Source of the DNA: Aldehydirespirator sp028819505
GTDB taxonomy: Bacteria > Actinomycetota > Acidimicrobiia > Acidimicrobiales > Aldehydirespiratoraceae
Assembly: GCA_965207755.1 (NCBI GenBank)
Contig: OZ242297.1
Coordinates: 1,736,001 to 1,800,000 of the forward strand
Reading direction: 5' to 3'
Length of the DNA: 64,000 nt
A program made the translations under genes and the position numbers. Below are positions 34,019 to 41,235 of this stretch, in pieces; position 1 is the first letter of the stretch; each line of letters begins with the position of its first letter. The notes beneath the pieces were generated by a model. That model was not told the DNA's origin, did not search any database, and saw only the letters and a list, made by a program, of their open reading frames with translations.

Positions 34019-34936
34019 TCAGCCGCAGCCGGGGAGTTCGGCCCGCTCGTCGAGATCGGACGACGCCAACAGCGTCTCCAGCGCGCCCGACCGGGTGGCG
34101 TAGGCCACCCCGCCTCCGCCGCGGCGGGAGGCGCCCCAGGCCACGCCCACCGCGGTGATGCGGCCGTCCAGCTCGGCCACCAGCGCGGCGCCGGAGTCGC
34201 CCACCTCGGTGTCGGCGGCCAGCAGCCAGGAGGGCCGCTCGATCCGGTCGCCCCCGCCCACCGGCTCGGTTCTCACCGTCACCGGCCGGTCGATGCGGAA
34301 GGGCGTCGGATCGGGCTCACCCTCCGCCTCCCACGCCAGCAGCGCTCCCAGCGTCCCGTCCGGCGCGGCCTCGCTGAGGGGCAGGGGGCGCAGGCCGGCG
34401 CCCGGCGCCCGCAGCACGGCCAGGTCGTTGGCGGGATCGAAGGCCACCGTCACCGCGGCCAGTTTGCGGCCGTCGGCCAGCTCGACCTCCGGCTCCTCCA
34501 TCCCGACCACCAGGTGCGCGATGGTCACGACGAGATCACCGTCCCCCACCCCGAACCCGCTGCCCTCGCGCACGATCCCCCGGCATGCCGGCGCCGCCAC
34601 CCGCACCGACGAGGCTACCGCCGCCGCCAGGTCCGCCGCCGAGATGCCGTGCTCGTCGGGCACCGGACCCGGATCGGGAGGGTCGTCCAGGGGCGGACGG
34701 GTGATCGGCGCCGGATCGCCGAGGCCGTCCGGCTCGTCCATGCCGTCCGGCTCGTCCATGCCGTCCGGCTCGTCCATGCCGTCCGCATCGTCCAGCCCAC
34801 GGGCAGATGCCGGTGGGTCGAGCGGCGGTCGCTCAGTGTTGGTGACGGTCACGGCGACCAGCGCCGCCGACCCCAGTGCGGCGACGCTCAGGACCACCGA
34901 CGCGGCGACGCCGAGCCAACGTCGCCCTCGGATCAC
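34019..34936 (-). CDS. Membrane-anchored trypsin-like serine protease
   Basis: One N-terminal membrane helix (WLGVAASVVLSVAALGSAAL) is followed by a low-complexity linker containing DEPDGM repeats and a chymotrypsin-like domain. The catalytic residues are visible as His in LVVTIAHLVVGMEEP, Asp in FDPANDLAVLRAPG and Ser in VGDSGAALVAEL. It should act outside the membrane. The GTG start at 34936 overlaps the trmI stop (GTGA), so it is the last gene of a translationally coupled operon. It resembles the secreted trypsin-fold proteases found near core genes in other actinobacteria; the substrate is unknown. Confidence 0.85.
   Translation of the reverse strand: MIRGRRWLGVAASVVLSVAALGSAALVAVTVTNTERPPLDPPASARGLDDADGMDEPDGMDEPDGMDEPDGLGDPAPITRPPLDDPPDPGPVPDEHGISAADLAAAVASSVRVAAPACRGIVREGSGFGVGDGDLVVTIAHLVVGMEEPEVELADGRKLAAVTVAFDPANDLAVLRAPGAGLRPLPLSEAAPDGTLGALLAWEAEGEPDPTPFRIDRPVTVRTEPVGGGDRIERPSWLLAADTEVGDSGAALVAELDGRITAVGVAWGASRRGGGGVAYATRSGALETLLASSDLDERAELPGCG
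34724..34795. repeat. 18-bp minisatellite in the protease gene, four units
   Basis: Three identical 18-bp units (GCCGTCCGGCTCGTCCAT) and one variant encode DEPDGM repeats in the linker between the membrane helix and the protease domain. Confidence 0.93.
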
Positions 34937-35709
34937 GACGACATGAGCCGGCTCGCCGTCAGGAAGCCGGTGTGGGCCACCATGCGATGGTTGGGACGCA
35001 CCGCGTCGCCCTCGACATGCCAGCCCCGATGCAGGACCTCGACGGTGTCGTGCAGATCGAACGGCGAGTCGTCCAGCGCCCGGCGCAGCCTCCGGACCTG
35101 CACGATGCTCGGCGTGTAGGCCAGCAGGATGCCGCCGGTGCGCAGCGCCCGCCCGGCGTGGGGCACCACCCGCCACGGCTCCGGCAGGTCGAGCACCATC
35201 CGGTCGAGGCCGGTCTCGTCGATGCCTTCGTAGACGTCTCGAACCTCGGTGCGGTAGCGCTCCAGCGCCTCCGGGCCGCAGAAGCGCTCGACGTTGGCCC
35301 GGGCCCGGGCACAGAAGTCCTCCCGCCGCTCGTAGCCCGACACGACCGCGCCGGCCCGCAGCAGCGACATGGACAGCGCCCCTGAGCCGACCCCGGCCTC
35401 CAGCACCCGGGCGCCCGGGAAGACGTCGGCCAGCATGAGGATCGCTCCGGTGTCCTTGGGATACACCACCTGAGCTCCCCGGGGCATCTTGAGCACGGCG
35501 TCGGCCAGCGTGGGGCGCACGGCCAGGAAGGCGGAGCCGCGCGAGGACCTCAACCGGGCGCCCTCGGGCGCGCCGATGATGTCGTCATGGGCGATCACGC
35601 CGGTGTGGGTGTGGAACTCGCGGCCCGCGGCCAGGTCCACCAGATAGCGGCGGTCCTTGCGGTCGATCAGCAGGACCGGCTCGCCCGCCTCGAACGCCCC
35701 GGCGGTCAT
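34933..35709 (-). CDS. trmI: tRNA (adenine-58-N1)-methyltransferase TrmI
   Basis: TrmI methylates A58 in the tRNA T-loop with S-adenosylmethionine. The 258-residue product has the N-terminal beta domain (VLLIDRKDRRYLVDLAAGRE), the SAM site (ARVLEAGVGSGALSMSLLRA), the YERREDFCARARANVERF element and the LDRMVLDLPEPWRVVPHA segment with the catalytic Asp. Its ATG overlaps the ttuA-like stop (ATGA). It sits upstream of arc, as in Mycobacterium (Rv2118c), and beside a putative enzyme that modifies U54, the partner position in the T-loop. Confidence 0.93.
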   Translation of the reverse strand: MTAGAFEAGEPVLLIDRKDRRYLVDLAAGREFHTHTGVIAHDDIIGAPEGARLRSSRGSAFLAVRPTLADAVLKMPRGAQVVYPKDTGAILMLADVFPGARVLEAGVGSGALSMSLLRAGAVVSGYERREDFCARARANVERFCGPEALERYRTEVRDVYEGIDETGLDRMVLDLPEPWRVVPHAGRALRTGGILLAYTPSIVQVRRLRRALDDSPFDLHDTVEVLHRGWHVEGDAVRPNHRMVAHTGFLTASRLMSS

Positions 35710-36746
35710 CGGAGGCGGCGGTCGGAGATGCGAACGGGCGTCATTCCCGCTCTTGTTCGCTGCGGCCTGAGGGCCGCTCGGGCCACGGCCTCGCTCGGCT
35801 TCTCGCGTACTTCCAAGTGGGCGGCGCCCTTCCGCTCGGCCTTTGGCGCCGTCGCCCGCGCCGTCAGGCGGCAGAAGGCGCACACGCCGGCGTCGGTGGG
35901 CGACCCGCAGCGCTCGCACGGCGCCAGATCGCCCCGGTCCCGCTCGACCTGGGCCCGGAAGCGCTCGGAGGCCCGCTCGAGGAAGCCGAAGTAGAAGTCG
36001 TGCTTGGCGCCCGGCGACTGGACCTCGATGTCGTTGAGCGCGGCCTTGTAGGCGAGGTGCTTGTTGCCGACCGCCATCGGACACTCCTCGACGACGTAGT
36101 CGATCCCCCGCAGGATGCAGTAGGCCGCGGTCTCCCGCTCGCTCAGCCGGACCAGGGGCTTGACCTTGCGGGGGAAGCCGTCGCGGGCCTCCAGCACGGG
36201 CAGTTGCCGGCCCAGGTACTCGGTCTGCCACCTCAGCGTGTTGCCCATCAGCACCGCCGCCTCGTCGTCGAGGTTGTGCCCGGTGGCGAGGGCGTCGTAG
36301 CCGCCGCGGCGGGCCGCGTCGTCGAAGAGATGCCGCTTGGACAGACCGCAGGCGGAGCAGGGTGCCCGCTTGGCCGCCCGGGCGCCGCCGGGAATGTCGA
36401 AACCGTGGGTTGCCGGCAGGTCGACGGTGTGGAGGGTGAGGTTCCGACTCTGCGCGTAGCGGCGGGCGTAGCCGGCGGACTCGTCGCTGTAGTCGCCGAT
36501 GCCCAGGCCCAGGTAGAAGCCGTCCGCGGCGTAGCCCAGGTCCACGAGGATGTCCCACAGAGCCAGGCTGTCCTTGCCCCCCGACACGGCCACCAGCACC
36601 CGCTCGCCGGGCTGCAGCATCCCGAAGCGCCCGATGGCCTTCTCCACCTGGTCGCGGCACAGCCTCAGGAAGTGCTCGCGGCAGAAGTTGGCGTTGTGGC
36701 GCCGGATGTCGATCACTGCCGGGCCGCGGCACACCCGGCACTTCAT
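35706..36746 (-). CDS. ttuA: TtuA-like tRNA 2-thiolation enzyme (PP-loop ATPase)
   Basis: This TtcA/TtuA-family enzyme adenylates a tRNA uridine and exchanges oxygen for sulphur. It has two zinc knuckles (CRVCRGPAV with a following CREH, and CERCGSPTDAGVCAFC) flanking the PP-loop SGGKDSLALWDI, plus PCSACGLSKRHLF with catalytic Cys and TGHNLDDEAAVLMGN. This is the TtuA layout for thiolation at U54, and a ThiS-like carrier gene lies just upstream. I chose the ATG at 36746; a GTG 30 bases upstream is possible. The last ~29 residues are encoded by a dispersed repeat, so the C-terminus is unusual. Confidence 0.85.
   Translation of the reverse strand: MKCRVCRGPAVIDIRRHNANFCREHFLRLCRDQVEKAIGRFGMLQPGERVLVAVSGGKDSLALWDILVDLGYAADGFYLGLGIGDYSDESAGYARRYAQSRNLTLHTVDLPATHGFDIPGGARAAKRAPCSACGLSKRHLFDDAARRGGYDALATGHNLDDEAAVLMGNTLRWQTEYLGRQLPVLEARDGFPRKVKPLVRLSERETAAYCILRGIDYVVEECPMAVGNKHLAYKAALNDIEVQSPGAKHDFYFGFLERASERFRAQVERDRGDLAPCERCGSPTDAGVCAFCRLTARATAPKAERKGAAHLEVREKPSEAVARAALRPQRTRAGMTPVRISDRRLR
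35745..35793 (-). repeat. Dispersed ~50-bp repeat, copy 4, inside the ttuA 3' end
   Basis: This full-length copy begins TCCCGCTCTTGTTCGCTGCG and ends GGGCCACGGCCTCG. GCGGCCTGAGGGCCGC forms a 6-bp hairpin with a TGAG loop. It is the only copy inside a gene and adds ARAALRPQRTRAG to the TtuA-like protein. Confidence 0.9.
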
Positions 36747-36777
36747 CGCGACATCGCCCTGATCGCCACCCGGCACC

Positions 36778-36978
36778 TCACCGCGACCCGCCCGAGATGA
36801 CGCTGCGTATCTCCACCGAGGCCCCAGCCGGAAGCGTGCGGTCTCCCGCGACCAGCTCGCCGTCGCAGATCACCAGATGGGACTCCCGGTTGAGCTCCAG
36901 GCGTTGCAGCAGGGCATGCACCGTCATCGAACCCTCGACGTGGATCTCCCTGGTCGGGTTGCGCAGCACGACTCGCAT
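36778..36978 (-). CDS. Ubiquitin-like sulphur carrier, TtuB/ThiS family
   Basis: The 66-residue product has the beta-grasp pattern of ThiS/MoaD/TtuB proteins (REIHVEGSMTVHALLQRLEL, VEIRSVISGG) and would carry sulphur as a C-terminal thiocarboxylate for tRNA thiolation. It ends GGSR rather than GG, so two residues would have to be removed, or a paralogue used. The gene lies 31 bp upstream of the TtuA-like gene, in the TtuB-TtuA order. ThiS or MoaD function cannot be excluded. Confidence 0.8.
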   Translation of the reverse strand: MRVVLRNPTREIHVEGSMTVHALLQRLELNRESHLVICDGELVAGDRTLPAGASVEIRSVISGGSR

Positions 36979-37007
36979 CGAACCAGCCTGGGTAGGCCTT
37001 TGGCGGC

Positions 37008-37235
37008 TCAGCCGCGGTCCCTGCTCAGATGCCGGATCTCGATGCCGGCGCCCGGCTCGAGCCGCTCCTCCAGCACTGTCTCGGGCTCGCGAGGCCCGAT
37101 CGCCCGGCGCGCCAGTTTGAACGCGCCCTGCGCGACGTATGCCGCGAACCACAGCCGGGAGCTGCCGAGCAGGCCGCGTCGCACCGCCTGGCGTGTGATC
37201 CAGGCTCCGGCTGCCTTGCTGCCGATCAGCCGCAT
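37008..37235 (-). CDS. Small basic protein, unknown function
   Basis: The 75-residue protein is rich in Arg and Ala, has a hydrophobic middle (LWFAAYVAQGAFKLA) that may be a short membrane helix, and an acidic-basic C-terminus. I do not recognise the family. The ATG overlaps closely with the upstream gene's stop (TGA at 37239-37241), so it is translated in the same operon as the two small membrane genes, ttuB/ttuA and trmI. Confidence 0.65.
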   Translation of the reverse strand: MRLIGSKAAGAWITRQAVRRGLLGSSRLWFAAYVAQGAFKLARRAIGPREPETVLEERLEPGAGIEIRHLSRDRG

Positions 37236-37238
37236 CGC

Positions 37239-37451
37239 TCAGAACCGCCTCACTCTTACGACCGTCTTGCGGCGCCGGCCGGCCCGTCTCCCGAGCAGGT
37301 AGGCGAGGCCGACGAGGACGCCGGCGGCCACGGCCGCTCCGTAGGCGACCTTGACGAGCAGCGGCTGCGTCTCGCGGTCGACGCCGGCCTGGAGCTCGCG
37401 CAGCGCCTCCTCCAGCGAATCGCGGGTGATCCGGTCCGATCCCGCGGTCAC
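37239..37451 (-). CDS. Small single-pass membrane protein, unknown function
   Basis: The 70-residue product starts with GTG (VTAGSDRITRDSLEEALREL), has one membrane helix (LLVKVAYGAAVAAGVLVGLA) and a very basic cytoplasmic tail (GRRAGRRRKTVVRVRRF). Its start overlaps the stop of the holin-like gene as GTGA. Function unknown; the coupling suggests it acts with the holin-like membrane protein. Confidence 0.7.
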   Translation of the reverse strand: MTAGSDRITRDSLEEALRELQAGVDRETQPLLVKVAYGAAVAAGVLVGLAYLLGRRAGRRRKTVVRVRRF

Positions 37452-37747
37452 CGGAGGCCTCGCTTGCCGACCTGGCGCAACAGCAGGGCAACGACAGCGG
37501 CGAGCGCGGCGATCGCGATCAGGTAGGGGATCCACGACAGGCTCCCGTCGAAGGCGCCACCCGTCTCGGTCTGCAGGGCCCGCAGCAGCGACAGCAGCAG
37601 CAGGATCACCCCCACGACGAGCGCGAGGCTGCCGGCCAGACCCATCGACACCCATCGCCCGGCTCCCCGCAGCGGGTCGAGCAACTCTTGGCGCGCGTAG
37701 GCCTTGATCAGGTCCACGACTTCTGCGACGCCCTGCTTGCGTGCCAT
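37448..37747 (-). CDS. Holin-superfamily-like membrane protein (DUF1469-type)
   Basis: The 99-residue product has a polar N-terminus (GVAEVVDLIKAYARQELLDP), then two membrane helices (GLAGSLALVVGVILLLLSLL and WIPYLIAIAALAAVVALLLR), the pattern of the small actinobacterial proteins annotated as holin superfamily III or DUF1469. It is first in a run of overlapping genes ending with the protease. It is a chromosomal core-type gene rather than a prophage gene, because no other phage genes are nearby. Confidence 0.75.
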   Translation of the reverse strand: MARKQGVAEVVDLIKAYARQELLDPLRGAGRWVSMGLAGSLALVVGVILLLLSLLRALQTETGGAFDGSLSWIPYLIAIAALAAVVALLLRQVGKRGLR

Positions 37748-37812
37748 CGGGTTCCTCCGCATCTCGGGGCTTCCAACGCTACCGGTTTGGCGGTCGTGTC
37801 TCACGGGGCCGG

Positions 37813-37818
37813 TACGAT
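37813..37818 (+). promoter_or_regulatory. Possible -10 box for the defence island
   Basis: TACGAT lies about 23 bases before the ATG of the first plus-strand island gene and could serve as its -10 box. No good -35 is visible at normal spacing. Confidence 0.35.
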
Positions 37819-37840
37819 GCTCGTGACTCAGGGACGGCTG

Positions 37841-38926
37841 ATGGCAGATACCAATCGCACTGAGGTGCCGACGGCTTGGCTCACGAGGGCCGGGAGACGT
37901 GGCGAACGCGAGGACTTCGTTCTTGAACACCGCGTTGCAGGCACCGGCTTCCACCGCCTCCCCGACCTGTCGGGCATCTCAAGCCGTGGCGAGATGAAGG
38001 ACATGGTTCGCCGGCTGCTCCCCGGCACGAACAAGATGAGCGTGGCCAACTACTCAGGCCAGCTATGGGCGCTGCGAGCACATGTGAGCGTCGGCGACCT
38101 GGTCGTGCTGCCTCGCAAGAAGACACGTCAGATTGCAATCGGCGTGGTGACCCGGGAATACTGGTACCGGGACGATCTGGACCCGGGCAGGCGTCATGTG
38201 GTCTCGGTGGACTGGAAACGTACCGATATGCCCTGGGAGGCCGCCCACAAGGATCTCCGGAACTCACTGAGCTCGCTACGAACCATTTGCGCGGTCAAGT
38301 GTGACGACGGAGCACAACGCCTCCGCGATCTGATGACGACGGGCCGAGATCCGGGCACACCGGGTCGTCCTGGGGCCATGCCACCGAACGATCGCATGAC
38401 GCCGTCAGAGCTTCACGCTGAGTTCCTGGCTGCGCTCAGCGACTTGGTTGTCGAGTCTTCAGACCTTGGGGTCAAGCCGCTGGAACTCAAGATGGAAGGT
38501 TCAGTCCCCTTGCGAGCTCGCGTATACATGTACAACGCGACCCGGCCGCCTGGAGGGCGTCCTGCTGGCGAGTACAAGATCCAGCTCATCGTGCCGAATC
38601 ACGAGCGAGGCCAGCGAGGCAACTTCGACCTCGCGGACGGCCGGATTGTGCTCCTCGTGGGCTACGCAGCTGACGACGCCGTGTTTGTCCTCTGGGACGC
38701 CGGTGCCTACCGAGACTTTGCCTATTCCCGGAACGTACAGGTCAAGTCCGAGACGATCCTGGCCGCCTTCGCCCGCGGGATCGGCCTGCAAGAGCGGAAG
38801 CTTCGACCGGGGGGAGGGATGATGGTACGGGAGACAGTCGTGGCAGCGACCGGAGAACATCTCGCAGAAGCGATCGCCCTGCGAGTCGATCTGTCCCGCA
38901 AGCGTCTCCTGGGCGAACTGAACTGA
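37841..38926 (+). CDS. Mrr-N-like / shared-domain protein of the defence island
   Basis: The N-terminal ~120 residues contain VGDLVVLPRKKTRQIAIGVV and REYWYRDDLDPG, which resemble the small N-terminal wing of Mrr-type restriction proteins. Residues ~222-349 (RVYMYNATRPPGGRPAGEYK, DFAYSRNVQVKSETI) are closely related to the N-terminal part of the nuclease at 43614-44600, so the two island proteins share a domain. No nuclease motif is obvious in this protein. The start is the ATG at 37841 after AGGGA; an ATG at 37817 is possible. It probably senses or binds DNA or its modification. Confidence 0.7.
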   Translation: MADTNRTEVPTAWLTRAGRRGEREDFVLEHRVAGTGFHRLPDLSGISSRGEMKDMVRRLLPGTNKMSVANYSGQLWALRAHVSVGDLVVLPRKKTRQIAIGVVTREYWYRDDLDPGRRHVVSVDWKRTDMPWEAAHKDLRNSLSSLRTICAVKCDDGAQRLRDLMTTGRDPGTPGRPGAMPPNDRMTPSELHAEFLAALSDLVVESSDLGVKPLELKMEGSVPLRARVYMYNATRPPGGRPAGEYKIQLIVPNHERGQRGNFDLADGRIVLLVGYAADDAVFVLWDAGAYRDFAYSRNVQVKSETILAAFARGIGLQERKLRPGGGMMVRETVVAATGEHLAEAIALRVDLSRKRLLGELN

Positions 38927-38927
38927 G

Positions 38928-41051
38928 ATGAGCAGCCTGCGCGATGTCATGTTGAAGCTCTCGTACCACAAGGGCGAGGACGACATCGCAGCCGACTTCT
39001 ACCTGCCGTGTATGCGTCGCTCCCACCGCTACGACCGAGCGGTTGGGTTCTTCAGCAGCAGCGTGTTTGTGCTCGCGTGGCCAAGTCTGCGGGAATTCGC
39101 CGCTTCCGGCGGTCGGATGAGGCTCGTCTGTTCGCCTGCTCTTTCGAGTGACGACATCGACGCGTTGAACGTCGGCTACAGCCCCTCTGGAGCCGAGCAG
39201 TTCTCGACTGACGCTCGCGAGGAACTGCAACGACTCCTAGCCTCCCCCGTACTTCAGAAGCCGACGACGGTTCTCGCGAGCCTCGTCGCTGGTGGCGTAA
39301 TCGATCTCCGCATTGCCTGGATTGAGCCGCAGACTGCAGGTCGTAGCCGAAGGATCTTCCACGACAAGGTCGGGATCTTCTCCGATGTCGCCGAAGAGCA
39401 GGTGGTGTTCAAGGGATCCATGAACGAGACCTGGCTCGGACTCTCAGCCGACGGCAACCTTGAGTCGATCGATGTCTTCGCGTCCTGGCGGAACGAGGAG
39501 AACGAGCGACGCGTGGCCGATGAAGTCGAGTACTTCGACAACCTCTGGCACCATCAGCAGCCGGGTGTCACTGTGACCCCGTTCCCAGAAGTGGTCCAGC
39601 AAGAGCTGCTTGAAATCGCCGATGAGTTGCACTGGGAGGACTATGTCGACGAGATCTGTCAGGAAATGGAGACGGACGCCGGTGTCACCGCAGATCACAG
39701 GCTGGGCACCCGGACTCCCCGACCACACCAAGTTGCAGCACTCGATGCCTGGGAACAGCGGGGCCGGCGAGGCATCCTCGAACACGCCACGGGCAGCGGC
39801 AAGACCTTCACGGCGCTGTGCGCGATCCACGAGAGCCTGGCACTCGGCGAGGTCCCGCTCGTGCTCGTTCCGAGTGAACTCCTACTCGTCCAGTGGCAGG
39901 ACGAACTCATTACAACATTCGAGTCTCAGGGGCTTCAGCTGCTGGTGTGTGGTGGGGGGCACCGAGCCTGGAAGGACCAGCGACGGCTATCGCTTTGGAC
40001 TCGCGACGACAGTCTGGCCGAGCCTCGGGCGGTGCTTTCGACCATACAGACCGCAAGTTCAGAGGAATTCAGGCGGCTCCTTCGCGACGGATCTCATCTC
40101 TTCGTCGTCGCCGACGAGGTGCATCGAACCGGAAGCCCGACGCACCGCCAACTGCTGCACTTCTCTTCAGGCCCACGACTAGGGCTCAGCGCGACTCCCA
40201 GGCGGGCAGGCGACCCCGTCGGAACTGCCGCGCTCATGGACTACTTCGACGGGATCGTGCCGCCTCCATTCACACTCCAGGATGCGATCGCGGCAGGCAG
40301 TCTGACGCCCTATTCGTACCGTCCCCACCGGGTGTCGCTTGACGACGACGAGCAGGCTGCATGGGACCGACTCACCGCCGAGATTGGAAGGCAGCTCGCG
40401 ATCCGAGGCGAGGAGGAGCCCGCCCGGATCGATGACGCGATCCGGCGTCTACTCATTCAGCGTGCGCGCGTCGCCAAGAAGGCCACCGCCAAGAGCCCTC
40501 TCGCGGCAGAGGTCGTATCGCGGCACTTCGAACAGGGGCAGCGCTGGCTTGTCTATTGTGAGGACCGAGAACAGCTTCGGGCCGTACGGGGCGCTATCGA
40601 AGAGACGGGCATACGGGAGGTCTACGAGTACCACTCCGCGATGGAAGGCGATCCGGACTCGACGCTCCGCGTCTTCGAGCAGTCTGGCGGAATAGTGATC
40701 GCCATTCGCTGCCTCGATGAGGGTGTGGACATTCCGTCCACGACCCACGCGCTCATTCTGGCGTCCTCACGCAACCCGAGGGAGTTCATTCAACGGCGCG
40801 GCCGCGTTCTTCGCACCGCACCCGAAAAGTCGATTGCGCACATCCACGACGCCATCGTCCTCCCGTCAGGCCTCGGCCAAGAGGTGCCCGTTGGTTCGAT
40901 GGTGAAGGGTGAACTGGCCCGAGCGATCGAGTTCGGTCAGCACGCCGTCAACCCGAATGGGGTAGTCGCGTTGAAGACGATCGCCGTTGATTACGGTCTC
41001 GACTGGAAGGCTTTAGTAGAAGAAGGAATCGAAATTGACGAAGACGAATGA
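38928..41051 (+). CDS. PLD-nuclease / superfamily 2 helicase fusion
   Basis: The N-terminal ~220 residues are a phospholipase-D-type nuclease with FHDKVGIFSD (HKD motif near residue 145) and GSMNE near 163. The C-terminal part is an SF2 helicase: ATGSGKTFTALCAIHE near 287, FVVADEVHR near 396, LGLSATPRR, and FIQRRGRVLRTA near 622. Its start follows the preceding gene's stop by one base, and it overlaps the next gene, so it belongs to the plus-strand operon. Such PLD-helicases cut DNA in several defence systems; here the partners are unusual. Confidence 0.85.
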   Translation: MSSLRDVMLKLSYHKGEDDIAADFYLPCMRRSHRYDRAVGFFSSSVFVLAWPSLREFAASGGRMRLVCSPALSSDDIDALNVGYSPSGAEQFSTDAREELQRLLASPVLQKPTTVLASLVAGGVIDLRIAWIEPQTAGRSRRIFHDKVGIFSDVAEEQVVFKGSMNETWLGLSADGNLESIDVFASWRNEENERRVADEVEYFDNLWHHQQPGVTVTPFPEVVQQELLEIADELHWEDYVDEICQEMETDAGVTADHRLGTRTPRPHQVAALDAWEQRGRRGILEHATGSGKTFTALCAIHESLALGEVPLVLVPSELLLVQWQDELITTFESQGLQLLVCGGGHRAWKDQRRLSLWTRDDSLAEPRAVLSTIQTASSEEFRRLLRDGSHLFVVADEVHRTGSPTHRQLLHFSSGPRLGLSATPRRAGDPVGTAALMDYFDGIVPPPFTLQDAIAAGSLTPYSYRPHRVSLDDDEQAAWDRLTAEIGRQLAIRGEEEPARIDDAIRRLLIQRARVAKKATAKSPLAAEVVSRHFEQGQRWLVYCEDREQLRAVRGAIEETGIREVYEYHSAMEGDPDSTLRVFEQSGGIVIAIRCLDEGVDIPSTTHALILASSRNPREFIQRRGRVLRTAPEKSIAHIHDAIVLPSGLGQEVPVGSMVKGELARAIEFGQHAVNPNGVVALKTIAVDYGLDWKALVEEGIEIDEDE

Positions 41052-41235
41052 GCCGTTCGAGTCGCTGTTGGCGACCCTCCTGTCAGTTCGCGACTCCCTG
41101 TACCAAGACATACCGGCATCCCTTCTTCGCGAGATCGTCTCCGCCCATGTGGAGGAACCCGACAACACGAGGATCCATCAACGAGTTCAACAAGCGATTG
41201 ACAGCAGATTGGGCGGGGCCGATGCTTCGGATTGA
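41035..41235 (+). CDS. Small protein of the defence island, unknown function
   Basis: The 66-residue acidic, helical-looking protein (SLLATLLSVRDSLYQDIPAS) starts at TTG (41035), after AAGGAA, and overlaps the PLD-helicase gene by 17 bp and the SMC-like gene by 14 bp. These overlaps are the main evidence that it is a real, co-translated gene. I cannot place it in a family. It may be a linker or regulatory subunit between the helicase and the SMC-like ATPase. Confidence 0.6.
   Translation: MTKTNEPFESLLATLLSVRDSLYQDIPASLLREIVSAHVEEPDNTRIHQRVQQAIDSRLGGADASD

Noticed and set aside
37448..37747. The holin-like gene as a sign of a prophage
   Set aside because: It is co-translated with core-type genes, and no lysin, capsid, tail or integrase gene is nearby.
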